DNA from: an uncultured Draconibacterium sp.
Lineage (GTDB): Bacteria; Bacteroidota; Bacteroidia; Bacteroidales; Prolixibacteraceae
Reading direction: 5' to 3'
Assembly (NCBI RefSeq): GCF_913063105.1
Contig: NZ_CAJXYQ010000002.1
Coordinates: 372,001 to 436,000, forward strand
DNA length: 64,000 nt
The position numbers and the translations under genes were made by a program. How positions within the stretch are numbered: the stretch's first letter is position 1; each line of letters starts with the position of its first letter. The notes beneath the pieces were generated by a model that was not told where the DNA came from, ran no database searches, and worked only from the letters and a program-made list of their open reading frames with translations. Below are positions 21,706-31,467 of the stretch, in pieces.

Positions 21706-24105
21706 ATGAGATATGTTATTAAGTATTTTATACTCAGCTTAATTATTCTGCTTTCATTTATAAGTTCACTGGCACAAAACCTGACAATTGAAAGTGTTAA
21801 TGAATTTGAAAATCCAAAGCATCAGGATCGTTTAGGAGATTTTGCCTATGCAGATACCTTGTTTGTAAAAGGCACCTACAGCAATGCAACAGCTACAAAA
21901 ATAAGTATTAGTTTGCTCACCTTTAAAAAGAGCCCGTGGACAAAAACCGATTCGTATGCTTTCGACTTGCCCGCGCCACTTAACGGAACAATTGATACTT
22001 TTTTAGTTGTACCGCAAGATTATACACTGCTGATTCCGGATGGCTAAGAGGCCAATACACAAATGCTCAAGATTCGCGGAGAATTTGTGGATGGCAATGA
22101 GTTTTCAAATCTCTATCTGAATATTATTAAGGAAAATCCTGAGCCTGTTCGAACTATTGATTTTGATGAAGCATATGGAATCCGGAGCGGTCAAAGTTTG
22201 GTGGCAAAAATAAACGAAGCCCTTGCCAGTTTAAACGCAGGCGATACACTTCTTTTTAACCGCCCGGAATACGATTTTGAAGGTAATTCGCTTAATATTA
22301 GCAAAGGAATTTGTTTGAGTGGTGCCTTACCCGATGTTGCTGCCACCGATTCAATTGGAGCATACAAGGTTACTACCACCTTTAAAAACATGAAGAATTT
22401 CCATGTTCGTACAAGTAACATTAATCTTACCAACATGCGTTTTATACCCGTCGATTCTATCGGCTATGTGTTTACGCGCTTCTCAAACAGCACGGCTGGT
22501 CAGTTTTATACAGGCATTTTAATAAACAATGTAATTTTCGAAAACGGTAACCTGCAATGCTATGGCGAGAATGGGGCCGGGATAACATTCCGAAATGTAT
22601 CTTTCCTGAATTTTGCCCACGGTGGATACAATTGCAACCGAAAAGAGCCCATTGATGGATTGCCTCAGTCCATTGTAAAACGATGCAAATTTGTTCCCAA
22701 TTGGGACGAGGTATTTTACAACACGCGCGGTGTTTCAATGGATGCCGGTAACGATAATCATCCTGTTGTTTGGGATATGAATGGTATGCACATCGACAGT
22801 TGTTTGTTTGACGGAACCGGCTGTGGCTGGTCGAAGGGAAAAAACGCCAAAGTTACCAATTGCCATTTTATTGGCTATCGCGGCGATGTGGATATGATTC
22901 ATATGGAAGAGTACACCAACAATATTTTGGTAGAAAATAACCTGTTCGAATACAGCAAACCATCGCGCACCTTTTACCAGGACCGTTCGTTGCAGCCTTG
23001 CAGCGATATTACTATTATCAACAACACATTTAAAGGAAAATACAAATGGATTTTTTGGGGCGAATCACCACAAAACATGCGTTTTGAGGGGAATGACATG
23101 ACCGAGGCCAGTGCCAACAACCCTGATGAATATACCTTTGATTTTACAGCACATCAAACAGGGGCATACGAAAGTGCTCCATTCGATTTACCTATCGGGG
23201 GTTTAGTAATCCGTAACAATGCGGGTATTGCAAAAGAGAGCATGGGGGTGATGCGTTTGCACGAGCTGGCTAATGAAACAGGAAATATTATTGAAGCATA
23301 TCCCGCAGCTAAAATTCAGAAAAATGTGGTGCAGCAACGTCCGTTTTCGCTGATAGATACATCAGCTGTTTATCGAATTATAAACAACAATAGCGGGGAG
23401 GCTATGCTTGCCGCAGAAGGCACCATCAATGTGCAGCTTTCTTCAGCCGCTGTTAGCGACAGTGCCGATTTGTGGAAGGTAAATTTTGAGTACCCATACA
23501 ATTACACTTTCCTGAATTTGAAGACCAAACAGTACATGGAAATTTTCAAAATATACACACTTGGCGATTACGGAGATGAAGATTTACCCATTTATTATGT
23601 GGAACAAAAAAGTAACTGGGCCGATAAAACAGCTTTACCACATTGGTTTTTAAGCACGGTAGAGGGAAGTGATTCTGGTCTGTTTCAAATATATCCGGGC
23701 ACCAATGAAAAGAAATCGCGCGTTATAAAAAATGGTCATGACGTAGTTTTGGGACTTGCGCAAACGGTTGGTGTTAAAGGTTTTGAACCACCCAGCGAAG
23801 CAAGTACCTGGCGTTTCGAACCGGTTTTTCCGGTAGGTATAAGCGAGCCTCAAAATTTACCGGAACTGAAATGCTATCCCAATCCTGCACAGGAGTTTTT
23901 ACAGCTTTCTTTTAGCTCAGCCATAAAAAACGATACAACAATTGAATTCTACAACTTAAACGGAATATGCCTGAAAAGCTTAATTCTCGATTCAGGTACG
24001 GTAGACGAAACCATCCACTTAAACGGCTTTTTACCGGGAGTTTACCTCTTGAGGGCCAGTTCTGAAAATCGTTCCTCAACCTTAAAATTATTAGTAGAAA
24101 GGTAA
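21706..24105 (+). pseudogene. Beta-helix/RICIN/T9SS protein interrupted by an in-frame TAA
   Basis: A single reading frame of 799 codons would run from 21706 to 24105, but codon 114 (22045-22047) is TAA. The frame is unchanged on both sides and the beta-sandwich sequence continues directly (LLIPDG-stop-EANTQMLKIRGE), so this is one nonsense change rather than two genes. Parts in order: signal peptide, N-terminal Ig-like domain split by the stop, right-handed beta-helix (about 150-560), ricin-type beta-trefoil (YRIINNNSGEAMLAAEG to ASTWRFEP), T9SS type-A tail (CYPNPAQEFLQL, FLPGVYLLRA). A restart at ATG 22063 would lack a signal peptide, so export is unlikely. GAA, AAA or CAA ancestry of the TAA is possible. 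Sequencing error is the main alternative. Confidence 0.8.
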
Positions 24106-24127
24106 AAAATAGTACCAACAAAGAAAA

Positions 24128-25279
24128 CTAATCAAAGGGTACCACTAAAATTTTCTCCAGATTTAAACTGATACGTTCTTTGCCTTTGGCTTTGAATAAG
24201 GCCGTAAAATAAACGCCTTCCTTTAAATGCCTGCGGGTAAACTCCTTTAGCTTTTCAGGGTTGGTAAAATATTCTACTGTGGCTATAACGCCAATGTCGT
24301 GGTTCGAGAAAAAGAAAAACTGTTCGGTATTATTTGGGCCAGGTATGCGCGACACAAGGGCAAAATCGGTTTCGGTATTGGAACTGTTGGTATAAAACAC
24401 CGTATCGGGAATTTGCGGATGTCCTGCAAACAAAACTTCGTTATCACTAATTTTAAAGTATTTATTGGCCTCGTTAAACAAGTACGAGAAATCTTTCTGG
24501 TCTTTTAAGCGGCCCACGTAAATGGTATTTCCCTTTTTTATATCTGAAAACGAGGCACGTGTGGCGTATTTTATCTCAAAATCCTTGTTCCAGCCTGTGA
24601 AGAAACGCGATAGAGCATGCGTTGCATTTTCTGCCATTCGTGTGGCGTAATTATAGTCTGTGGGACTGGTAAGTGTTCTTAATTCAGGTTGTTGTTCAAG
24701 TAGCTTGTAATACTCGTCTAAACTGTTTATGCTAAAATCGCGGGTCCAGCCACTTAAACCCGAAATGGTTTTTCCTCCATAGCCAAATGCATCGCCAATG
24801 TACAAATGGGTAGTTTGTTTGTTTTTAAAAAAGGCTTTCCATAATTTAGGCACCGGGCCAGAGTGTTGCAAAATACCGAAGGCTATCAGTACAAAAATCA
24901 ATAATATGTAGGGTAGAAAGGCTTTTATTTTCGGAAAACTTTTGGGAGCTGATTTTTTTCCAATTTCTGCAAAGCGAATGCCGTATTGGCCCTTATCGAT
25001 AATTATTTGCCATTCATCTTCAGCACCTTCGCTGGTATAATAATGGGCCAGTTTTTTTCTCAGGTTGTAAATATTGACCCGAACCCGAGGATTACTTTTT
25101 TCAGTGTCTGCCTGCCCTCCAAAAAACTCGAGGTCAATCACACTTTCTTTCAAAGGGCGATTTTCAATTTCAGCTTGCACCAGATAACGCAAAATAGCCA
25201 TGCTTGTGGGGGCATTTTTAAAGGTCTCACTTGAAATTACCTTTTCTGTTATTTCTATTTTCTTCTCTTTTGAAAGCAT
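24128..25279 (-). CDS. Membrane-anchored one-component (ToxR-like) transcriptional regulator
   Basis: 383 residues, the only minus-strand gene in the galactan PUL. Residues 1-105 form a winged-helix-like DNA-binding region with the NPRVRVxxYNLRKKL signature (63-77), which is found in regulators that carry an OmpR-type wing. A single transmembrane segment spans 120-138. The remaining ~245 residues would face the periplasm. They contain a YVGRLKDQKDF strand and a late FSNHDIGVIATVEYF segment, resembling sensor regions fused to similar DNA-binding domains in Acidobacteria; this parallel is from memory. There is no histidine kinase, receiver or sigma domain. It is divergent from the GH2 gene at 25425 and probably binds the repeats at 25321-25395. 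Effector is unknown. Confidence 0.75.
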   Translation of the reverse strand: MLSKEKKIEITEKVISSETFKNAPTSMAILRYLVQAEIENRPLKESVIDLEFFGGQADTEKSNPRVRVNIYNLRKKLAHYYTSEGAEDEWQIIIDKGQYGIRFAEIGKKSAPKSFPKIKAFLPYILLIFVLIAFGILQHSGPVPKLWKAFFKNKQTTHLYIGDAFGYGGKTISGLSGWTRDFSINSLDEYYKLLEQQPELRTLTSPTDYNYATRMAENATHALSRFFTGWNKDFEIKYATRASFSDIKKGNTIYVGRLKDQKDFSYLFNEANKYFKISDNEVLFAGHPQIPDTVFYTNSSNTETDFALVSRIPGPNNTEQFFFFSNHDIGVIATVEYFTNPEKLKEFTRRHLKEGVYFTALFKAKGKERISLNLEKILVVPFD

Positions 25280-25320
25280 GCCTCTGTTTTCTTTCGGTTA
25301 AGTCTCGAAAACCCAACAAT

Positions 25321-25395
25321 AATAACCGTTATAGCTACCGTTAAAGCAGCGTTAAAGGTAAGTATTTTAATCCAATTAGCTACCTTTAAAATCAA
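25321..25395. promoter_or_regulatory. Phased repeats between regulator and GH2: probable operator
   Basis: Three imperfect direct repeats ACCGTTATAGCT (25325), ACCGTTAAAGCA (25337) and GCGTTAAAGGTA (25349) are spaced 12 and 11 bp, about one helical turn. GTTAAAGGTA is then mirrored by TACCTTTAAA (25381-25390), which itself overlaps a -7-like TACCTTTA. The cluster starts 42 bp from the regulator start and ends about 30 bp before the GH2 ATG. It fits binding of a multimeric regulator controlling both directions. Confidence 0.55.
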
Positions 25396-25424
25396 ATCTG
25401 TAAAAATCAAATAAAACATAAATC

Positions 25425-28265
25425 ATGATAAAAAAAAGCCGAAATCTTATACTCATTGCAGTACTTCTTTTCTTGTGTTATTTGGGCGTTGCACAAACAC
25501 CTAATAAGGTATTTACCAAAAAAATATACCTGTCGGGAACCGGGAAAGACGATATGGTAGAGTGGGACTTTTATTGTACTGATGGCCGAAATAGTGGCGA
25601 GTGGACAAAAATAGGAGTACCCTCGTGTTGGGAATTGCAAGGATTTGGAAACTATAATTACGGGCAGGATTTACCTCTGGAAGACCGTGCTAGCGAACAG
25701 GGTTTGTACAAACATAAATTTGTAGTTCCGGAAGAGTGGAAAAACAAAGAGGTAAAAATTGTTTTTGAAGGCGTAATGACTGATGCTGAGGTGAAAATAA
25801 ATGGTAAACCTGCCGGCGATGTACACCAGGGGGCATTTTATGAGTTTAAATATTCCATCTCGGACTTACTGGCCTACGGAAAAGAGAATGTGTTGGAGGT
25901 AAAGGTAAGCAAGGTATCGGCAAACGAATCGATAAACTGGGCAGAACGAAAGGCAGACTTTTGGGTTTTTGGAGGCATTTTCAGACCCGTGTATTTACAG
26001 GTATTGCCAAAAGAACATATTGCGCGGGTGGCAATTGATGCCAAAGCCGATGGACAAATATCTGCCGATATTTTTATTGATGCCCCTAAAGCCGAAACAG
26101 TCACGGCAACATTAAGCACCTTGGATGGTAATCAGCAGGCAGAACTGCCTCTTTTGGAACTGAAAAAAACTGAAGGAAAATGGACGCTTCGCACAAAAGC
26201 TGAAAACATAAAAAGCTGGAATCCTGAAAGTCCGAATTTATACGAATTGGTTTTTTCGCTGAAGGATAAAAAAGGAGCGATTTTGCATCAACACGCACAA
26301 CGAATTGGTTTTCGGACTGTAGAAGTGAGAGAGGCCGATGGAATTTATGTGAACGGACAACGTATTAAATTTAAAGGCGTAAATCGTCATTCGTTCTACC
26401 CGTCCTCCGGAAGAACAACTTCAAAAGCTTTGAGTATTGAGCATGTACAAATGATGAAAGATATGAATATGAATGCTGTTCGTATGTCGCATTACCCACC
26501 GGATGTGCATTTTCTTGATGTTTGCGATTCGCTGGGCTTGTTTGTAATCGATGAGGTTTGTACCTGGCACAGTCCAGCTTTAGATACCGAGGTGGGCAGA
26601 AAGATTGTGAAAGAAACCGTGGTGCGCGATGTCAATCATCCTTCCATTTTACTGTGGGCAAATGGCAACGAAACCGGATGGAATACTGAGTTGGATGACG
26701 ATTATGCGATTTGGGATATTCAACAACGTGAAGTCATTCATCCCTGGAATATTTTCAGAAAAACAAACACCTTGCATTACTTTAATTACCATGCTTTTGC
26801 AAACGATGGCCCTTTTACTGATAAAATATTTTTTCCAACCGAGTTTTTGCACGGTTTGTATGATGGGGGCCACGGTGCAGGCCTGGATGATTATTGGCAA
26901 CAAATGTGGAATATGCCTACAAATGCCGGTGGCTTTTTGTGGGACTTTGCCGATGAAGCGGTGCTTAGAACCGATAAAGATGGCGTGTTGGATACGGATG
27001 GGAACCACGCTGCTGATGGAATTGTTGGGCCTTACGGTGAAAAAGAAGCAAGCTATTTTACCATAAAAGAAGTGTGGTCGCCAATTTACATTGAAAACCG
27101 TTTTATCCGAAACGATTTTAATGGTATTTTCAGAATTGAGAACCGCTATCATTTTACGAACCTTTCGGCCTGCAAGATGATAGCCAGGTGGGTGAAGTTT
27201 AAGGGGCCGGAAAGTAATGGGCAACCGGAGATTATTGCAGAAAGCCATATTGAACTGCCGGACCTGGAACCCGAAACGAAAGGGAAATTCAAAGTTGGCC
27301 TGCCGGAAAACTGGAAATCAGCTGATGTACTTTATTTAACAGGAATTAACCCACAGGGAAATGAGGTGTTTACCTGGTCGTATCCTGTTCAAACGCCCAA
27401 AGCTGTTAATTCCAAATTAATACACCTCGCAGGAAATAACGAAATTAAAACTCTTGAAAGTGGTGATAATCTTGTAATTACGGCAAATGGTTTTGAGTAT
27501 ACATTTTCAAAAAAAACCAACATTCTGCAGCAGGTGAAAAAGGATGGGAGAGTTGTTCCGCTTGCCAATGGTCCCATGATATTAAATCACAAGGATAAGA
27601 TAGACACCCTGTACGTTAATGAGCTGAAAGACAGAACGGAAGTTGTTTTGGTTTATAAAGAAGCAGACAAATCTCCGGCCTGGGCTTCGCATAAAGAATT
27701 GAGTGCTGATGTTATAAAATGGACGGTGTATCCCAACGGAACGCTTAATCTTTACGTTGAAATTAAAGGGAAACGTATTGTAGATGGCTATAAAGGAATA
27801 ACATTTACTTATCCGGAAGAAGAAGTGGCCGGAAAGAAGTGGCTGGGAGATGGCCCATATCGTGTTTGGCGTAACCGCATGAAAGGAACAAAATTCCGGG
27901 TTTGGGAAAACGATTACAACAATACTGTCACCGGGGAGTCTGGTTTTGTTTATCCTGAATTTAAAGGATTCTTTTCGCGTTTGTATTGGGCAAAAATTAA
28001 GGGTAAAAACAACAATGGTTTTACGGTTTACTGTAATAGCTCAAACGTTTTTCTGAGAATGCTAACTCCTCAGGCTTGGACCGACCCAAAACGAGCAACG
28101 CCGGTAATGGATTTCCCTGAAGGAAATATTTCGTTTGTTTTTAATATTCCAGGTATCGGTACAAAATTTCAAACAGCTGAAACATCAGGGCCGCAAGGAC
28201 ATGCTGAAAATTACTTTGGCAATTACGACGACCCGCTTGTAATTGATTTAACATTTGAGTTTTAG
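25425..28265 (+). CDS. Secreted GH2 glycosidase (beta-galactosidase family), second copy
   Basis: 946 residues with a signal peptide (about 1-24). It has a jelly-roll sugar-binding domain (VPSCWELQGFGNYNYG near the start), Ig-like domain, TIM barrel and long C-terminal beta domains. Catalytic acid/base Glu416 in WANGNETG; nucleophile Glu473 in FFPTEFLHG. Only weakly like the GH2 proteins at 13604 and 38960 outside the catalytic core, so the three probably act on different linkages or sulfation patterns. It is the first gene right of the regulator and its presumed operator, followed by GH117, GH29 and others at short spacing. Beta-galactosidase activity is the family-based guess; beta-glucuronidase or other exo-activities are not excluded. 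Confidence 0.9.
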   Translation: MIKKSRNLILIAVLLFLCYLGVAQTPNKVFTKKIYLSGTGKDDMVEWDFYCTDGRNSGEWTKIGVPSCWELQGFGNYNYGQDLPLEDRASEQGLYKHKFVVPEEWKNKEVKIVFEGVMTDAEVKINGKPAGDVHQGAFYEFKYSISDLLAYGKENVLEVKVSKVSANESINWAERKADFWVFGGIFRPVYLQVLPKEHIARVAIDAKADGQISADIFIDAPKAETVTATLSTLDGNQQAELPLLELKKTEGKWTLRTKAENIKSWNPESPNLYELVFSLKDKKGAILHQHAQRIGFRTVEVREADGIYVNGQRIKFKGVNRHSFYPSSGRTTSKALSIEHVQMMKDMNMNAVRMSHYPPDVHFLDVCDSLGLFVIDEVCTWHSPALDTEVGRKIVKETVVRDVNHPSILLWANGNETGWNTELDDDYAIWDIQQREVIHPWNIFRKTNTLHYFNYHAFANDGPFTDKIFFPTEFLHGLYDGGHGAGLDDYWQQMWNMPTNAGGFLWDFADEAVLRTDKDGVLDTDGNHAADGIVGPYGEKEASYFTIKEVWSPIYIENRFIRNDFNGIFRIENRYHFTNLSACKMIARWVKFKGPESNGQPEIIAESHIELPDLEPETKGKFKVGLPENWKSADVLYLTGINPQGNEVFTWSYPVQTPKAVNSKLIHLAGNNEIKTLESGDNLVITANGFEYTFSKKTNILQQVKKDGRVVPLANGPMILNHKDKIDTLYVNELKDRTEVVLVYKEADKSPAWASHKELSADVIKWTVYPNGTLNLYVEIKGKRIVDGYKGITFTYPEEEVAGKKWLGDGPYRVWRNRMKGTKFRVWENDYNNTVTGESGFVYPEFKGFFSRLYWAKIKGKNNNGFTVYCNSSNVFLRMLTPQAWTDPKRATPVMDFPEGNISFVFNIPGIGTKFQTAETSGPQGHAENYFGNYDDPLVIDLTFEF

Positions 28266-28320
28266 TAAAATTAAGAGAGTACTGACACGAATTTGTGTCT
28301 GGAAAGCAAAAAGTACAGGT

Positions 28321-29607
28321 ATGCATAATAAAATTTATTGGATAATTCTATTTAGTCTGTTAGCAGCAGCTTGTGAACAAAAGAAGGAAACTACTAACGC
28401 CGGTGAAAACCTTGTTACCGAAGATTTTCCTTTTCATATTTCGTATGAGAAACCAGACCGCCCGCTAAGTGCGGCAGTGGAGCGAATCTATGATGCATAC
28501 GAACACATTCGCCCTGAAGCAACGGAATTGTATTCGCAATTTAGATACACCAAATTAAATGGCTTCGATTACAACGGTGGCGACGGAACCATTACCCGCC
28601 GCGACCCATCGAAAGTAATTTTCGACAACGGAAAATACTATGTTTGGTATACCGGTCGTAAATCGCCTGTAAAACCGGTTGGAATGTCACGCGCAAAAGA
28701 AGCCACTGATGTAATTCCTTCGGCTGATTGGGATTTAGCCGATATCTGGTATGCTACTTCCGAAGACGGTTTTACCTGGGAAGAGCAAGGCATTGCCGTT
28801 CCGCGTCCGCCAAAACCACAGCCGGGCTGGCGCTCGGTTACCACCACCGATATTCTGAAATTTAAAGGAAAATATTACCTGTACTTTCAGGCATTTATGG
28901 AGGCCAGTGGTTTACGTGGCGATTTTTGTCCGGTATCGGTAGCGTGGGCAGATACACCTGATGGTCCCTGGCATCACACGGGCGAGATTGTAATTCCCAA
29001 TGGCCCCGAAGGTTCGTGGGATCAGTATTCCATTCACGATCCATATCCGCTGGTACACGATGGTAAGATCTACTTGTACTACAAAGGCGATTTTGATAAA
29101 CGCCCCGAGTTTAATCCTTCGAAAATACGAATGCAGGGTTTGGCCATTGCCGAAAACCCGCTTGGTCCTTTTGTTAAACATCCTTTGAATCCTGTAATTA
29201 ATTCGGGGCACGAAACTACATTGTTCCCCTTTAAAGAGGGCGTTGCAGCAATTGTTCAACGCGATGGACAGGAGCACAACTCCATTCAATATGCAAAAGA
29301 CTGGGTGAACTTTGAGATTGCAGCCATTACCGAATTATTGCCGGTTGCAGCAGGTCCTTTTGTGCCTGATGCATTTACCGATACAAAAAACGGCCGTGGA
29401 ATTACCTGGGGGCTTTCGCACGTTATAAATGCCGGAGGAAATTGGAGGCACACAATTTTGGTGCGTTTTGATTGCGATTTGAGCCAGGATGTGGACGACC
29501 AGGACATGAAAGGCCATTACCTGAATTACAGCCCCGAATATTTATACAAACACGGCTTAATTGTCAAGCAAAAAGAAAGAATCAGACAACAAACTGAGGA
29601 ACTTTAA
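28321..29607 (+). CDS. GH117-type 3,6-anhydro-L-galactosidase-like lipoprotein (copy 2)
   Basis: 428 residues from the ATG at 28321. The upstream extension to 28255 overlaps the GH2 stop and lacks a signal. Lipobox LAAAC (Cys18). It shares with the copy at 16206 the [46 protein letters not shown] and [16 protein letters not shown] stretches, plus SGHETTLFPF with His297-Glu298 at the proposed general-acid position. The loop after WYTGRKSP differs strongly from copy 1 (TYRNTPTPP), and since this loop lines the pocket in propeller enzymes, different substrate preference is likely. It sits 55 bp after GH2 and 14 bp before GH29, so it belongs to the same operon. Confidence 0.88.
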   Translation: MHNKIYWIILFSLLAAACEQKKETTNAGENLVTEDFPFHISYEKPDRPLSAAVERIYDAYEHIRPEATELYSQFRYTKLNGFDYNGGDGTITRRDPSKVIFDNGKYYVWYTGRKSPVKPVGMSRAKEATDVIPSADWDLADIWYATSEDGFTWEEQGIAVPRPPKPQPGWRSVTTTDILKFKGKYYLYFQAFMEASGLRGDFCPVSVAWADTPDGPWHHTGEIVIPNGPEGSWDQYSIHDPYPLVHDGKIYLYYKGDFDKRPEFNPSKIRMQGLAIAENPLGPFVKHPLNPVINSGHETTLFPFKEGVAAIVQRDGQEHNSIQYAKDWVNFEIAAITELLPVAAGPFVPDAFTDTKNGRGITWGLSHVINAGGNWRHTILVRFDCDLSQDVDDQDMKGHYLNYSPEYLYKHGLIVKQKERIRQQTEEL

Positions 29608-29621
29608 AACAATCAGTAATC

Positions 29622-31139
29622 ATGAAAATAAATAGACACACCATAGTTATATTGTGTTTAATTACAGGTGTTTCATGTATTCTACCTGAAAATAATCAGG
29701 TAAAAGAATTCGAACCAACTTTCGAATCACTCTCCAAACACAAAGCAGCACCCGAATGGTTAGCCGATGCCAAACTGGGCATGTATTTCCACTGGGGGCC
29801 ATACAGTGTGCCTGCCTATGGTAGCGCCTGGTACCCGTGTAACATGTACATAAAGGGCAGCGATGTAAACAAATTTCACGAAAAGAATTTTGGGCCGATA
29901 GAGGAGTTTGGATACGAAGACTTTATTCCCATGTTTACTGCCGAACATTTTGATGCTGAGGATTGGGCTGATTTATTTCAAACAACAGGAGCAAAGTTTG
30001 CTGGTCCTGTAGCACAGCACCACGATGGTTTTGCCATGTGGGACAGCAAAGTAAATCCATGGAATGCGCTTGAAATGGGGCCCAAACGCGATATTGTTGG
30101 CGAGTTGTTCGAGTCGCTTCGAAAAAGGGACATCAAAACAATTGCAACTTTTCACCACGCCCGCAACGGCCAGCGAAATGCCAATACACCGGAATATTGG
30201 GGAAGAAACGGTTTTAACAGCCACTATCCGTACCACCCCGATTTGCCAACCGCCACCACCGACCCAAAATTGCGTAAGCTTTTCGGGAATTGGGAAAACA
30301 TCGAAGATTTTAACCAATACTGGCTCGACCAGGTGGAAGAAGTGGTGGATAAATACCATCCCGATATTTTATGGTACGACTCGTGGTTAAACATGATTCC
30401 TGAGGAGAAAATAAATGAAATGCTTGCCTACCATTTTAACAGCGGGCTTAAAAACAAACAGGAAGTGGTGGTTTGCAGCAAACACCAGGATATTCCGTTG
30501 GAAATTGGCATTGACGATTTGGAGCAGGGCGGCCGACGCGATATTTATCCCTTACCCTGGATGACCGACATAACCTTAAGCCAGAGCAAATGGATGCATG
30601 TGGAAGGCGAACAATATAAAAATGCAGCCCTTGTGGTTAGAAACATGATTGATGTGTGGAGTAAAAACGGAACAGTTTTGCTGAATATTTCACCTCGAGC
30701 CGATGGTGTAATTAACCAGGAACAGCGCGATATTTTGAAAGAAATTGGCGATTGGATGAAAGTGCACGGCGAAGCTGTTTACGGAACACGACCATTCAAA
30801 ATATTCGGTTACGGTACTGCAACTGCCGATGATGCTTCGCACGATGGGCAATCGGCAAAAGTAAAATACACCGCCGATGATGTGCGTTACACCGTGGCCA
30901 AAGATGAAAAGGCGATGTATGTTTTCTTTTTGGGAGTGCCCGAAGCCGGAAAACAAATAAAAATGCGTGCTATCGGTGGGTTTCACCGTAACCTGCCACC
31001 TTCGCCAATTAAAAACATAAAGCTATTGGAAACGGGGCAGAATATTGAATGGAAATTAACACCACAAACTTTGTTGATTAACATGCCTGAGGTGGAGTAT
31101 AATCCGATTGCTTCTGTGTTGAAGTTGGAATTGGAATAA
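29622..31139 (+). CDS. GH29 alpha-L-fucosidase / alpha-L-galactosidase-like lipoprotein
   Basis: 505 residues. Signal peptide II ending VSC (Cys19). The GH29 TIM barrel shows AKLGMYFHWGPYSVP, HHDGFAMWDS, IATFHHARN and DILWYDSW, with nucleophile Asp253. A C-terminal beta-sandwich (about 390-505) follows. GH29 enzymes release alpha-L-fucose. In porphyran-degrading loci a GH29 member instead acts on alpha-L-galactose after removal of its 6-sulfate, and that fits this neighbourhood better than fucose. That assignment is inference. It is the last gene of the GH2-GH117-GH29 run; 325 bp without a sure gene follow. Confidence 0.9.
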   Translation: MKINRHTIVILCLITGVSCILPENNQVKEFEPTFESLSKHKAAPEWLADAKLGMYFHWGPYSVPAYGSAWYPCNMYIKGSDVNKFHEKNFGPIEEFGYEDFIPMFTAEHFDAEDWADLFQTTGAKFAGPVAQHHDGFAMWDSKVNPWNALEMGPKRDIVGELFESLRKRDIKTIATFHHARNGQRNANTPEYWGRNGFNSHYPYHPDLPTATTDPKLRKLFGNWENIEDFNQYWLDQVEEVVDKYHPDILWYDSWLNMIPEEKINEMLAYHFNSGLKNKQEVVVCSKHQDIPLEIGIDDLEQGGRRDIYPLPWMTDITLSQSKWMHVEGEQYKNAALVVRNMIDVWSKNGTVLLNISPRADGVINQEQRDILKEIGDWMKVHGEAVYGTRPFKIFGYGTATADDASHDGQSAKVKYTADDVRYTVAKDEKAMYVFFLGVPEAGKQIKMRAIGGFHRNLPPSPIKNIKLLETGQNIEWKLTPQTLLINMPEVEYNPIASVLKLELE

Positions 31140-31307
31140 CAAAGAACTTTCATAAAACCATAATTTCACGACAAAAGCAGTAGTATTTACTGCGAATAGG
31201 TGGATGCTATGCGCGACATATAAATTTCTCCCTGTACTTCCATCAAATTTACAACCTATAGTTTTTCCAAATAAACAAGAATTTTGTTCTGAACCAATAA
31301 ATCTATA

Positions 31308-31421
31308 ATGATTCAGAAAAAGGAACTTCTACGCCTAAAAGCTGATTTGCCGCAATTTAATTTGCACAAGCTGAAACGCTATGTGCCAAAAAGGAAAACA
31401 GAGTGGGTTCTTTACTTCTAA
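31308..31421 (+). CDS. Possible 37-residue basic small protein
   Basis: An ATG-to-TAA frame of 37 codons in the 325-bp gap between GH29 and the next beta-helix gene. The product would be strongly basic (about ten Lys/Arg) with a KRYVPKRKTEWVLYF tail. No homology is recognised and no clear ribosome-binding site is visible. A chance frame or a remnant of an older gene is equally likely. The rest of the gap (31140-31307 and 31422-31464) shows no other gene or clear terminator. Confidence 0.2.
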   Translation: MIQKKELLRLKADLPQFNLHKLKRYVPKRKTEWVLYF

Positions 31422-31439
31422 AATAATTGAATAACGGGT

Positions 31440-31467
31440 AAAATACGAATGTCTAAAAATACGAATG
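31440..31467. repeat. Tandem 12-bp direct repeat at the start of the beta-helix gene
   Basis: AAAATACGAATG occurs at 31440-31451 and again at 31456-31467. The second copy supplies the first possible start codon (ATG 31465). The 16-bp period could reflect slippage or a tandem regulator site. Confidence 0.5.

Noticed and set aside
26649..27248. 199-codon minus-strand open frame inside the GH2 gene
   Set aside because: It is the antisense of a strongly supported GH2 catalytic domain; the composition is low-complexity and no family motif appears.
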